Shown: piece after piece, positions 17,344 to 26,647 of the stretch
How the letters are laid out: each line of letters opens with the position of its first letter
Position numbering within the stretch: the stretch's first letter is position 1
Source: Desulfatibacillum alkenivorans DSM 16219
GTDB lineage: Bacteria; Desulfobacterota; Desulfobacteria; Desulfobacterales; Desulfatibacillaceae
Direction: 5' to 3'
Assembly: GCF_900142135.1 (NCBI RefSeq)
Contig: NZ_FQZU01000003.1
Coordinates: 232,245 to 296,244 of the forward strand
DNA: 64,000 nt
Notes under the pieces: generated by a model
Seen by the model: the letters and a program-made list of their open reading frames with translations, nothing else
What the model was told of the DNA's origin: nothing
Databases searched by the model: none
Program-made: the position numbers and the translations under genes

Positions 17344-19011
17344 ATGGACTTTCAGCATTTGCCGAATGAAATAATGGGTGTCTCGATTGTCTTATGGGTT
17401 GTCCTTGCAGTTGTTTGGGCGATAATCCTGATCGCCCTGATTCGCCTGCTTACCAAAAAAAGCGCGGATAAATCCTCTGGAGGCATGGAGTTTACGGCGC
17501 CCGAGGTGAAGGACTACCTGGCCGGTCAGCCGTCGCCGTCTTGGCAAGAGTATCGGTCCGGCAGCGATGCGCCTCCTCCTCCCCCTGAACCGCCCAAATT
17601 GCCGAATTATAAACAAGCCGGGCCGAAAACCTTTTCTGTAGCCGCGTTTATGATCGTGCTCGTATTGGTCATGGCCTGCATTTTTGTGGTGTTCAGGGCG
17701 CACCAGGCCAGGGAGCATGAAGCCCGAAAGGCCCAAAGGGCCGCCTTGGAGCAGTCGGAAAAAGAAAGAAAGGCCGAAATCGCCGGGAATCAGGCGGATG
17801 CAAGGAAGCCTCCCCAGGCGCATAAGGAGAAAACCGTCGACCAAAAAGCTCTGGAGCTGACCAAACACGGGACCCTTGCTTTTCGCGAGGCGGACTATGA
17901 GCAGGCGGAGAAGGATTTTCGCCAGGCCTTATCCCTCATTCAGAAGTCCGAGTCTTTGGCTTCCAGAGCTCTCATAGGGGCGTACAACAATCTGGCTTTC
18001 GCCCTGGAAAAACAGGACCGGGAAGACGAGGCGGAAGTCTATTTTTTGATGGCGTTGAAAGAAGCTGAAGATCAGAAAAAACCTGACGACATGGGCGTGG
18101 CCCATGCAAAGCAAGGCCTGATTCGGATACAAATCAGGCAGGGGCGTCTGGATAACGTGGAAGCCATGTACGACGACGCCATCAGGATTTGGGACCTTCA
18201 ACGCGGTGAAGGCAACGGCAATTCCATCAGCCTCATGCTGGACAAAGTCCGCTTTCTGGATTCCATCGGAAAGAGCGGGGAGGCCGCCGACCTGCTGGAA
18301 AAGGCCAGGGCTTTTCGGAAAGTGCATGATCCTCCCCCCAAGCCCGTTTACGACGATGACGGCAGCCAGGTGGTCAACCTTTCAATCGCCCTTAAATTCA
18401 AGCCGGTCCGGCCAAGCTCCAAAGGCCCCAACGGCGCATGGATTCCGGGCACGGACCCCCTCTCGCCCATAAGGCCTGACGGGATCATAAAAGAGCCGGA
18501 TTACCAGGGCATAGAGCGCCGGTACGGCGCCATGGAACTGGGCGTACCCCGCTTCACCTATTATTTCGCCCTGGACAGAAGCTCCGGCCCCCACCCCGTC
18601 ATCTATTTTGATAAAAACCGGAACGGAGACCTTTCGGACGACGGCCCCCCTATCCTGAATCAGGGAACCGGGTTTTTTGCAGCCGCCGTCAGCATTCCGT
18701 TTTCCACAATTCACCAGCGGTACAAGGGCGAAGAATCGTTTATAATCTGGTTTTACATGAGGGAAAGCGACTGGGACGGCGCGGCAAGCCATTACAGCCA
18801 GACCCAGTTGCGGGGCTCGGCGGCCATCCAGGATCAGACCTACACAGCGTATCTTGCGGACACCCGGATCAATGACGGGGATTTTACCAATGACGGCATT
18901 TATCTGGACATTGACGGGGACGGGAAGATAAATTCGGAGACGGAGCACATAGGCTTCGGTAAAACTCTTGATTTGGGAGGCCAAAGCTATCGTTTTTTGA
19001 TTACGCCATAG
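17344..19011 (+). CDS. Membrane protein with TPR repeats and EF-hand-like calcium loops
   Basis: 555 residues. Two membrane segments (about 12-34 and 100-120) flank a Pro-rich stretch (PPPPPEPP). A charged helical linker and TPR repeats follow (about 165-320, e.g. LAFREADYEQAEKDFRQAL). The C-terminal third contains two calcium-loop-like sequences, DKNRNGDLSDDG and DIDGDGKINSET, in a domain I do not recognise. The second loop matches an EF-hand or dockerin loop except at position 12. The protein is probably a membrane-anchored assembly or sensing factor exposed to the periplasm. No known family could be named. Confidence 0.7.
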   Translation: MDFQHLPNEIMGVSIVLWVVLAVVWAIILIALIRLLTKKSADKSSGGMEFTAPEVKDYLAGQPSPSWQEYRSGSDAPPPPPEPPKLPNYKQAGPKTFSVAAFMIVLVLVMACIFVVFRAHQAREHEARKAQRAALEQSEKERKAEIAGNQADARKPPQAHKEKTVDQKALELTKHGTLAFREADYEQAEKDFRQALSLIQKSESLASRALIGAYNNLAFALEKQDREDEAEVYFLMALKEAEDQKKPDDMGVAHAKQGLIRIQIRQGRLDNVEAMYDDAIRIWDLQRGEGNGNSISLMLDKVRFLDSIGKSGEAADLLEKARAFRKVHDPPPKPVYDDDGSQVVNLSIALKFKPVRPSSKGPNGAWIPGTDPLSPIRPDGIIKEPDYQGIERRYGAMELGVPRFTYYFALDRSSGPHPVIYFDKNRNGDLSDDGPPILNQGTGFFAAAVSIPFSTIHQRYKGEESFIIWFYMRESDWDGAASHYSQTQLRGSAAIQDQTYTAYLADTRINDGDFTNDGIYLDIDGDGKINSETEHIGFGKTLDLGGQSYRFLITP

Positions 19012-19020
19012 CATAATCAT

Positions 19021-19070
19021 TTAGGCCGGGGCTTGGCGCCGGAGAAACCCGGTAAGGCGCCAAGGCCTAA
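19021..19070 (+). promoter_or_regulatory. Strong two-part hairpin just before the ribosome site of the next gene
   Basis: TTAGGCC and TTGGCGCC, separated by GGGGC, pair with GGCGCCAA and GGCCTAA across a 15-base loop. There is no T-run; instead the AAGGAGG ribosome site for the hydrolase at 19092 follows at once. It may be an RNA-processing or stabilising element, an attenuator, or a weak terminator. Confidence 0.6.
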
Positions 19071-19091
19071 AAGGAGGGGAAAGCAGCAATC

Positions 19092-19991
19092 ATGGCAGAG
19101 ATGTACCCGAAACAATTTTCCGAACATGTATGGATACTCGTAAATCAGGGATACCCGATTTTTTTAGTCAAAGGAAACAAGGAATGCGCTTTGGTGGAGG
19201 GCAGCCTGTCGTGCGCCGCCCCCATGGCCATGGCCCAGTTTCAGGAAATTGGCGTGGAAGTTCCGCTAAAATACCTGCTGGTGGCTCACGAGCATTCGGA
19301 CCACGTTTGCGGCTTTGTGACCCTGAAAAAAGAAAGCCCTGAACTCATTATCGCCGGCTCGCGGATCGCGGCGGACATTCTGGCCAAAGAAAAGGTCATG
19401 ACCAAGTTTGTCGTGGAGGATAAGGTGTTCGGGGATGTGTTGCTGGGCCTGAAACTGGTCGATTCCAGCCCGGAAATGCTTCCGCCCGAACCCATGGTAC
19501 TGGACGAGATCATAGAGCCTGGCCAGGTTTTGGATCTTGGCGGAGTGACGATAGAGGCCATTGCAACGCCCGGCCACTCGCCGGGCAGCCTGTCTTTTTT
19601 TGTGGAGCCGGACAAAACCCTGCTTATGTCGGATGCGGCCGGCCTGGGGGGCGGCCTGACCCAGGTCTATCCCATGTTTTTCTATAGTTTTGAACAGTTT
19701 GTAGAGTCTTTAAGAACGCTCAAAGCGACCAATCCCGAAAGGCTCGCTCTTGGGCACGACCTGGTTGTAGAAGGCGCGGACGACTGCCAGGCTTTTCTGG
19801 ACCGCGCTATCGCAGCAACCTTTGAGATGCAAGCGGACATGAAAGAGCAGCTGGCCCAGGGCCGCACGGAAGACCAGGTCGCTCTGGATTGGGCTCATAA
19901 AATGCACGCCTTTGGCATGTTCGAGCTTTTTCCTGACGAAAATCTGATGTCCTACACCAGCCTTTTGCTAAAAAGGGCTTTGGAAGCCTGA
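19092..19991 (+). CDS. Metallo-beta-lactamase fold hydrolase
   Basis: 299 residues with the metal-binding signature HEHSDH at about 66-71, a second histidine in ATPGHSPGS, an Asp in LMSDAAG and a final His in LALGHD: the full set of ligands for a binuclear centre. Such proteins include thioesterases, glyoxalase-II-like enzymes and, in fusion with flavodoxin, diiron flavoproteins; the latter is unlikely because no flavin domain follows. It heads a run of closely spaced plus-strand genes. The substrate is unknown. Confidence 0.85.
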   Translation: MAEMYPKQFSEHVWILVNQGYPIFLVKGNKECALVEGSLSCAAPMAMAQFQEIGVEVPLKYLLVAHEHSDHVCGFVTLKKESPELIIAGSRIAADILAKEKVMTKFVVEDKVFGDVLLGLKLVDSSPEMLPPEPMVLDEIIEPGQVLDLGGVTIEAIATPGHSPGSLSFFVEPDKTLLMSDAAGLGGGLTQVYPMFFYSFEQFVESLRTLKATNPERLALGHDLVVEGADDCQAFLDRAIAATFEMQADMKEQLAQGRTEDQVALDWAHKMHAFGMFELFPDENLMSYTSLLLKRALEA

Positions 19992-20019
19992 TCGGCTTAT
20001 AAAAAGAAAGGACCCGCCC

Positions 20020-20478
20020 ATGATCGAAGCAATTACCAGCCCGGTTTTAATTTGGTTTATCATTGGCCTGGCTCTGATTCTTTCGGAATTTGCCGCGCCG
20101 GGCATTATTTTGATTTTTTTCGGCATTGGCGCATGGGTGGTGAGCGCCATGTGCGCGGTATTTGACGCCTCGTTGAACACCCAGTTATTCGTGTTTTTGA
20201 TCTCCTCGGTTCTTTCTTTGGTTTTTTTGCGGACATGGGTGCAAAAAACCTTTGTAGGGAACGCTATGGACGGAGAAAGCTCTTTTAACAGCGATGAGCT
20301 CGTGGGCCAAAAAGCAATCACCGTTCAAGAAATCAAGCCGGGTTTTACGGGCAAAGTGGAGTTCCGGGGCACGCGTTGGAACGCCGTGGCGGATGAATTG
20401 ATCGAAGAATCCCAGCCTGTGGAGATCGTCAGGCAGGACAACCTTACCCTGTTGGTTAAGCCCATTAAGGACAATTAA
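20020..20478 (+). CDS. NfeD-family membrane protein
   Basis: 152 residues: two or three membrane helices in the first ~75 residues, then a cytosolic OB-fold domain (about 90-150, with VGQKAITVQEIKPGFTGKVEF and a final VKPI) typical of NfeD/YbbK. This short form lacks the serine-protease domain. NfeD proteins accompany SPFH (stomatin/paraslipin) proteins and this one lies 35 bp before such a gene. Probably supports membrane microdomain organisation or quality control. Confidence 0.9.
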   Translation: MIEAITSPVLIWFIIGLALILSEFAAPGIILIFFGIGAWVVSAMCAVFDASLNTQLFVFLISSVLSLVFLRTWVQKTFVGNAMDGESSFNSDELVGQKAITVQEIKPGFTGKVEFRGTRWNAVADELIEESQPVEIVRQDNLTLLVKPIKDN

Positions 20479-20513
20479 CGAGATTACGTACATCATACAA
20501 AAGGAGAAAACCT

Positions 20514-21461
20514 ATGCCCCAAAGTCCTTTCAGCATAATCATGGCCTTCATTATTGTGGGTACACTCATCCTGGTGGCTGTTACGCTTTGGAAAACAGCT
20601 CGCGTCGTGCCCCAAAAATCAGCCTTCATCGTAGAGCGTTTAGGAAAATACAGAAAGACCCTGGAAGCCGGCTTCCATTTTTTAATCCCTTTTATAGACG
20701 TTGTGGAGTACAAACACACCTTGAAGGAACAAGCCATCGACGTGCCGCCCCAGGCGTGCATCACCAAGGACAACATCGCCGTGGAAGTGGACGGGATTTT
20801 GTACCTTCAGGTGGTGGATCCGGTCAAGGCTTCCTACGGAATCAACAATTACCAGTTCGCCTCCACCCAATTGGCTCAGACCACCATGCGGAGCGTCATC
20901 GGCAAGCTGGATTTGGACAAGACCTTTGAGGAGCGCGACTCCATCAACAACGCCATTGTGGACGCCGTGGACAAGGCATCCGACCCCTGGGGAGTGAAAG
21001 TCACCCGGTACGAGGTGAAGAACATCCTGCCGCCCAAAAGCATCAAGGACGCCATGGAAAAGCAAATGCGCGCCGAGCGGGAGAAGCGCGCCATGATCGC
21101 CGAGTCCGAGGGCGAAAAGCAGGCCAAGATCAACCGGGCTCAAGGCGATAAACAGGAGCTTATTGAACGGTCCGAGGGCGAAAAGCAAAAAAGGATCAAC
21201 GAGGCGGACGGCAAGGCCCAGGAGATTCTGCGCATCGCCGCGGCCACCGCCCGAGGGCTTCGGGAAATCGCCGACGCCATCAATCAGGAGGGCGGCATGA
21301 ACGCCGTGAACCTGCGCATTGCGGAAGGCTATCTCCAGGAATTCGGCAAACTTGCCAAGGAAAACAACACCATGATCGTCCCCACGGACCTGTCCGACGT
21401 GTCAGGCGTGTTGGCGGCCATCAGTTCGGTTTTAAAAGATACGAAAACAATGGGCCAATAA
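20514..21461 (+). CDS. SPFH-domain protein (paraslipin/QmcA type)
   Basis: 315 residues with one N-terminal membrane helix (about 8-28), a band-7 domain (about 30-200; VPQKSAFIVERLGKY is the family's usual entry) and a long charged helix of EGEKQAKI-like repeats that drives oligomerisation. It matches QmcA/paraslipin in length and layout and is paired with NfeD. These proteins form large membrane-bound cages around quality-control proteases or microdomains. A GGAG site precedes the ATG. Confidence 0.93.
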   Translation: MPQSPFSIIMAFIIVGTLILVAVTLWKTARVVPQKSAFIVERLGKYRKTLEAGFHFLIPFIDVVEYKHTLKEQAIDVPPQACITKDNIAVEVDGILYLQVVDPVKASYGINNYQFASTQLAQTTMRSVIGKLDLDKTFEERDSINNAIVDAVDKASDPWGVKVTRYEVKNILPPKSIKDAMEKQMRAEREKRAMIAESEGEKQAKINRAQGDKQELIERSEGEKQKRINEADGKAQEILRIAAATARGLREIADAINQEGGMNAVNLRIAEGYLQEFGKLAKENNTMIVPTDLSDVSGVLAAISSVLKDTKTMGQ

Positions 21462-21494
21462 TCATAGAATGCTTGCGCTAATGGAGGGGAAAGC

Positions 21495-22349
21495 ATGACA
21501 CAGGAGAAGCAACGTACGGCCTTGGTAATTTATCATTCCAACACGGGCAACACCGCCACCCTGGCGAAAGAGGCGGCCGCGACTTTGGAGGATATGGGCT
21601 GGGCGGTCAATCAGACGCCTTTGGAAAAAGCCCCCAAAATTTTTCCCGGAGGAAACCCGGACCTGCTTTTGATGGGCACGCCCATTCATTTTTGGCAAGT
21701 GCCGGTGCCGGCTATGGAAATGATTCGCAAACTCCCCAATTTTCCGGGCGCCGGGGCCTTTGTTTTTTTAACCTACGGCACGGTTTTCGATGGAAACGCT
21801 CCGCACCAACTGGCCGTGGAAGTGGAGAAAAAGGGCGCCAAGGTGCTGGGCGGCGCCTCCGTGCTTTCGCCCCATAATTTCAAGATGACTCCGGACCAAC
21901 GCCTGGGAGATCTGTACGAAGACTTTGGCAAAGGCCAGCCGGACCAACAGGTTTTGGCGGATTTTCGGGCCGCCGTGCGCGCCGCGGCCTCCAAGGTGGA
22001 AAGCGGCGTTCAGGACTTTAATATTAAAGACTTGCGCTCCCCCAAGCCTGTGATTACATTTTTGGACGGCCTGATGCCGGTGTCCATGCAGAAAAAAGCC
22101 CTGCCCAAGGTGACGTGGGTGGAGGAATCCTGCAAGGATTGCGGTATGTGCGTCGAAAATTGCACGACGGGAAGCATCCGTTCGGTAAACGGCAAGATCA
22201 CGACCAACCACGATACGTGCTATCGGTGCTATCAGTGCTTGTGGACCTGCAAGTCCCAGGCTAGGACCGTGAACTTGTCCGCAATGGCCGGCGTGTTAAG
22301 AGGCTTGAAAAAGGTAGTTAAGAATCCGGGGACCCGGATTATGGTCTAA
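21495..22349 (+). CDS. Flavodoxin-ferredoxin fusion (EFR1-like)
   Basis: 284 residues. The N-terminal flavodoxin-like domain has a phosphate loop YHSNTGNTA (about 14-22). The C-terminus binds two 4Fe-4S clusters through CKDCGMCVENC and CYRCYQCLWTC. This two-domain layout is the EFR1 family of anaerobes, thought to pass electrons between flavin and ferredoxin pools. Thirty-three bases separate it from the SPFH gene and 28 from the ABC exporter, so it is probably part of one long unit. Its partner enzyme is unknown. Confidence 0.88.
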   Translation: MTQEKQRTALVIYHSNTGNTATLAKEAAATLEDMGWAVNQTPLEKAPKIFPGGNPDLLLMGTPIHFWQVPVPAMEMIRKLPNFPGAGAFVFLTYGTVFDGNAPHQLAVEVEKKGAKVLGGASVLSPHNFKMTPDQRLGDLYEDFGKGQPDQQVLADFRAAVRAAASKVESGVQDFNIKDLRSPKPVITFLDGLMPVSMQKKALPKVTWVEESCKDCGMCVENCTTGSIRSVNGKITTNHDTCYRCYQCLWTCKSQARTVNLSAMAGVLRGLKKVVKNPGTRIMV

Positions 22350-22377
22350 ATATTTTGCAAACAGCAGCCAGGTTTAA

Positions 22378-24153
22378 TTGAAGAAAGAGTCCAAACGCCT
22401 TTCCTTTAGGGAAGCATTCAGAGAGTTCGCCCCCCTTAAAAAGGCCTTTGTGGATAACTGGAAGGGCCTGGCTGTGGGACTCCTGTGCCTGACCCTTGTG
22501 GACGGGATCCAGCTTTACATGCCCTTTATCATCAAAGACGCCGTGGACGCCCTCTCACGCAGGGTCGCCGCGGCGTCCGATCTTCTATCCTATGCATTGC
22601 TGATTCTCTGCCTGGCCGGTATTGCAGGCGCGGTGCGGTACATCTGGCGCACCCTTTTGCTGGGCCACGCCCGGATCGTGGAGCGGGGCCTGCGCGCCCG
22701 CCTGTACGGCCACATCCAAACCCTTTCCGCTTCCTTTTTTCAGGACATGCCCACCGGCGACCTCATGGCCCGGTCCACCAACGACATCAACTCCATCCGC
22801 ATGGCCACGGGCATCGGCCTGGTTTCCCTGCTGGACGGCACGCTCATGGCCGGCGCGGCCATTTGCATCATGGTTTACATCCACCCGCTTCTGACACTTA
22901 TCGCCATGATTCCCGCCCCATTGGTTGTCTTGGCGAGCAGGCGCTTCAGCCGCAGAATGGCCGCCGGATACGAAGCCACCCAGCGCAGTTTCGGCGATGT
23001 GACCGAAAGGGTGCGGGAGGCCTTTGCCGGCATCCGGGTGGTGAAAGCCTACGGCCGCGAGGAATGGACCCGGCAGCGGGTGCACGAAAAAAGCCAGGAT
23101 TACGTGGCGGTGAACCTGCGTCTGGCCAAAAGCCTGGGCATGTTTTATCCCCTCATGGCCATCTTCACCAACGTGGGGCTGGCCGTGGTGGTGGGCCTGG
23201 GCGGCAGGCTGGCCATTATGGACCAGATCAGCATCGGCGATTTTGTGGCCTTTACCGTGTATCTCAACCTGCTCACATGGCCCATGATGGCCATGGGCTG
23301 GGTAACCAATCTGGTGCAGCGCGGCGGCGCGTCCATGCGGCGCATCAACGGCATATTGACCACCATGCCGGAAATAACCAGCCGGGCGCCGGACGACGGC
23401 AAACTCATCCTGGACGGCGGAATTTCCGTTAAGTCCCTGAACTTCCATCATCCCGGCGTAAAAGCCCCGGCCCTGGACGATTTGAGCCTGGAAATCCCCA
23501 AAGGCTCCGTCACCGCCATTGTAGGCCCGGTGGGCTGCGGCAAAAGCACCCTGCTGCATACCCTGGTGCGCCTTATGGATCCGCCCGAAGGCGCCGTGTT
23601 TTTCGACGGCAGGGACGTGCACGACATCCCCCTGGGCCAGCTAAGGCGCAGCCTGGGCTTTGTCACCCAGATCGCCACGGTCTTTTCCGACTCCATCGAA
23701 GCCAACGTGGTTTTCGGCCGGCCGGACATATCCCGGGAAAGAGTCCTGGAAGCCCTGGCCGCGGCTAGCTTTGACCAGGAAGTCCTGGAAATGGAGCACG
23801 GCCTGGACACCCTTGTGGGCGAGCGGGGCATCACCTTGTCCGGCGGCCAACGGCAGCGTTTGTGCCTGGCCAGGGCCATGCTGGAAGATCCGCCCATCCT
23901 GATTTTGGACGACGCCCTATCCATGGTGGACACCCGGACCGAGGAGAAAATCGTCAACCAACTCTTGTCCCATCGCCAGGGCAGGACCACCATTTTGGTG
24001 ACGCACCGAATGTCCACCCTAAAGCGGGCGGACAACATATTCGTTCTGGACAAGGGCCGCATCGTTGAGTCGGGCAAACACCGGGAATTAATCGACCATA
24101 ACGGCCTGTACGCGGCTTTGTACCGGCGGCAGCAACTGAGCAACGGGTTGTAA
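22378..24153 (+). CDS. ABC exporter half-transporter, degenerate-site subunit
   Basis: 591 residues: six membrane helices (about 25-310), then an ATPase domain with Walker A GPVGCGKST (about 383-391), an intact LSGGQ signature near 487 and Walker B ILILDDAL near 506-513. The residue after the Walker B aspartate is Asp rather than the catalytic Glu, the hallmark of the non-hydrolysing site in heterodimeric exporters. The start is TTG; no ATG is nearby. The next gene follows after two bases and encodes the partner. Substrate (drug, lipid or peptide) is unknown. Confidence 0.92.
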   Translation: MKKESKRLSFREAFREFAPLKKAFVDNWKGLAVGLLCLTLVDGIQLYMPFIIKDAVDALSRRVAAASDLLSYALLILCLAGIAGAVRYIWRTLLLGHARIVERGLRARLYGHIQTLSASFFQDMPTGDLMARSTNDINSIRMATGIGLVSLLDGTLMAGAAICIMVYIHPLLTLIAMIPAPLVVLASRRFSRRMAAGYEATQRSFGDVTERVREAFAGIRVVKAYGREEWTRQRVHEKSQDYVAVNLRLAKSLGMFYPLMAIFTNVGLAVVVGLGGRLAIMDQISIGDFVAFTVYLNLLTWPMMAMGWVTNLVQRGGASMRRINGILTTMPEITSRAPDDGKLILDGGISVKSLNFHHPGVKAPALDDLSLEIPKGSVTAIVGPVGCGKSTLLHTLVRLMDPPEGAVFFDGRDVHDIPLGQLRRSLGFVTQIATVFSDSIEANVVFGRPDISRERVLEALAAASFDQEVLEMEHGLDTLVGERGITLSGGQRQRLCLARAMLEDPPILILDDALSMVDTRTEEKIVNQLLSHRQGRTTILVTHRMSTLKRADNIFVLDKGRIVESGKHRELIDHNGLYAALYRRQQLSNGL

Positions 24154-24155
24154 TC

Positions 24156-26249
24156 ATGCGCGGAGAATTCGGACATATGGAAGAGGGTAAGCTGGGCAAG
24201 GCTTACGACCTCAACTTGCTGAAAAGGCTCTGGCCCTACGGCAGGCCTTATCTGCGCATAATCTTCATCGCCCTGATTGTGAGCGTGGGCATCACCATTT
24301 TCACCCTGGCGACGCCTTACGTCTCCAAAATGGCCATTGACCGGTATATCATCGCCTCATGGTACAAGGTCCAGGCCGGAGATGTCGAGCAGCAGGCGAT
24401 TGTGGAAAAATACGCCCGGCTTTTCCAGCCAGGCGCCCGGGATGAAGGACGGTTTATCTCCCACACCAATACACGCAAGCTGGATCCCATGGATATGAAC
24501 GTCCTGGAAACCGGCGGCGTGCTTGCCGAAACCTATTATAAAATTCCGCCCACCGCCAGGACCCTGCCCATCCTTGAGAAGCTGGAAAGCTCTTCCATTA
24601 AGGCAAAGGACGGAGACTGGTTCGCCCCCACGATTCTGGTCAACAGCCTGCCGGCCGGAGAAATGGCGGCGCTGCGCGCCCGGGACCTGACCGGCGTGAT
24701 GAACCTGGGCCTGCTATTGCTGGTGCTGGCCGCCGGCGCCTTCTACTTGGGATACCTGGAGTACAACCTCCTGGAAAAAGCCGGGCAGAACATTATGGCC
24801 GACATGCGCCTGGCCTTGTTCACCCACATTCAATCCCAGTCCCTGAGTTTTTTTGACAAGCATCCCGTGGGCAGGCTGGTCACCCGGGCCACCAACGACA
24901 TCGAGAACCTGAACGAAATGTTCAAGTCGGTCCTGGTGACCGTGTTCAAGGACATGTTTCTGCTTTTGGGCATCATTGTGGTCATGGCCTACATGGATTG
25001 GCGGCTGGCTTTGGTCTGCTACGCTTTGATTCCCGTGGTGGTGATCTGCGCCTTTTTATTCAGCGCCCTGGCCCGGGACGCCTTTCGCCAGTTGCGGGCC
25101 ACGGTGTCGGCCATCAATTCCTTTTGCCAGGAGCGATTCGCCGCCATGGCGGCCATCCAGCTTTATGCGGTGGAAGCCCACCAAATGGCCCGGTTCGAAA
25201 AAATCAACGAGCAAAATTTCCTGGCTGGAATGCGTCAAGTGCGGGTCTTCGGCGTGTTCCTGCCGGTCATGGAATTCCTTTCCCACCTGGGGCTGGCCAT
25301 CATCATCTGGTACGGCGGAAGCCGCGTCCTGGGCGAACAGGCCACTCTGGGAACCGTGGTGGCCTTTATCAGCTACTTGCGCACCTTTTTCCGGCCGCTC
25401 CGGGACATAGCGGAAAAATACAACATCATGCAGGCGGCCATGGCTTCTTCCGAGCGCATCTTTGAGTTCATGGACGAGGACCAAACCCTGGACCTTGCAA
25501 AAAATCCAATAGCCGTAAAAGACGTGAAGGGCGACGCCGCCTTTGACGGCGTGAGCTTCTGTTACGAGTCTGACAAGCCCATTTTGCAGGACATCAACTT
25601 CAGCGCCAAACCCGGCGAGATGATCGCCCTGGTGGGCAGGACCGGCTCGGGCAAGACCACGCTCATGCACCTGCTGTTCCGGTTTTACGATCCGGCGACC
25701 GGCGAGGTTCGGCTGGAGAACAAAGACCTGCGGGATTGGGATTTAAAGGCTCTCAGAAGCCACATGGCCTTGATCCAGCAGGACGTGTTTTTGTTTGCGG
25801 GAAGCATCCGGGACAACATCACTCTGGGCGATCCGGAAATCACGGAGGAAAAAATCGCCGCAGCCCTGGAGCAGGCGGAAGCCGGGTTTGTGTACAACCT
25901 GGATAAAGGCCTGGATCATCATATTGCGGAACGGGGAATCAATCTGTCCGCCGGGGAATGCCAGTTGCTGTCATTCGCCCGGGCTCTGGCCTATAACACG
26001 GAAATCCTCATCCTGGACGAAGCCACCTCCAGCGTGGACCCCCAGACAGAGCGGGCCATCCAGAAAGCCATTCTGAAAATCGCGGGAAAGCGCACCACCC
26101 TGGTGGTGGCGCATCGCCTGTCCACCGTGGAAAGGGCGGACAACATCCTGGTGGTGCGCCAGGGCCGGATTGTGGAAACCGGAACCCACAGCGAACTCAT
26201 GGCAAAACAGGGCCACTACTACAAATTGCGTCAGGTGCTTTCCAATTAG
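24156..26249 (+). CDS. ABC exporter half-transporter with extra extracytoplasmic domain
   Basis: 697 residues. Between the first and second membrane helices lies an insert of about 110-120 residues (about 60-180) facing outward, as in the larger subunit of BmrCD-type exporters. The ATPase domain has Walker A GRTGSGKTT (about 493), a canonical catalytic Glu (ILILDEATSS) and an H-loop, but its signature reads LSAGE instead of LSGGQ. Together with the preceding gene's Asp substitution this puts both defects in the same composite ATP site. It forms a heterodimer with the preceding product. Confidence 0.92.
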   Translation: MRGEFGHMEEGKLGKAYDLNLLKRLWPYGRPYLRIIFIALIVSVGITIFTLATPYVSKMAIDRYIIASWYKVQAGDVEQQAIVEKYARLFQPGARDEGRFISHTNTRKLDPMDMNVLETGGVLAETYYKIPPTARTLPILEKLESSSIKAKDGDWFAPTILVNSLPAGEMAALRARDLTGVMNLGLLLLVLAAGAFYLGYLEYNLLEKAGQNIMADMRLALFTHIQSQSLSFFDKHPVGRLVTRATNDIENLNEMFKSVLVTVFKDMFLLLGIIVVMAYMDWRLALVCYALIPVVVICAFLFSALARDAFRQLRATVSAINSFCQERFAAMAAIQLYAVEAHQMARFEKINEQNFLAGMRQVRVFGVFLPVMEFLSHLGLAIIIWYGGSRVLGEQATLGTVVAFISYLRTFFRPLRDIAEKYNIMQAAMASSERIFEFMDEDQTLDLAKNPIAVKDVKGDAAFDGVSFCYESDKPILQDINFSAKPGEMIALVGRTGSGKTTLMHLLFRFYDPATGEVRLENKDLRDWDLKALRSHMALIQQDVFLFAGSIRDNITLGDPEITEEKIAAALEQAEAGFVYNLDKGLDHHIAERGINLSAGECQLLSFARALAYNTEILILDEATSSVDPQTERAIQKAILKIAGKRTTLVVAHRLSTVERADNILVVRQGRIVETGTHSELMAKQGHYYKLRQVLSN

Positions 26250-26263
26250 CGGACGCCCGCCAA

Positions 26264-26647
26264 TTAGCAACTGCTGATATATTCCACGGGAGTCATAATG
26301 GTTATGGCTGCAGCCTTGTAGTCCTTGACATTACGGGTGATGAGAGTGGGAACATTTCCTGCCATGGCTGAATAGTATTGGATAGCATCTTCAAAATCCT
26401 TAAGATCAGAGGAGAGGACCTTAATCAGAGATGTAAGTTTTAAAAGAGATTGAACAGCCAGTTTCCGGTCAAAATGTCTGTTCAGGATGTAAAACAAATC
26501 GGCAATAATAACAGGTGAGGTAAACGCAGACACTTCCCCATCTTGAATCTTCAAAAATAACTTCCCGACAGGCTCAAAGTGCGGCTCCCGTTCCATCAGC
26601 AAATCAAGAATCACATCTGCGTCAAGAAAAACACCCTCTGTTTTCAT
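26264..26647 (-). CDS. PIN-domain toxin (VapC-like ribonuclease)
   Basis: 127 residues with PIN acidic residues: LDADVILDLL near the N-terminus, Asp in SPVIIADLFYIL, and ITRNVKDY plus TPVEY at the end, the PIN_3 pattern. Expected to cleave RNA until neutralised. Its ATG overlaps the stop of the antitoxin gene in an ATGA, so translation is coupled. It converges on the ABC exporter gene with 14 bp between stops. Confidence 0.88.
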   Translation of the reverse strand: MKTEGVFLDADVILDLLMEREPHFEPVGKLFLKIQDGEVSAFTSPVIIADLFYILNRHFDRKLAVQSLLKLTSLIKVLSSDLKDFEDAIQYYSAMAGNVPTLITRNVKDYKAAAITIMTPVEYISSC

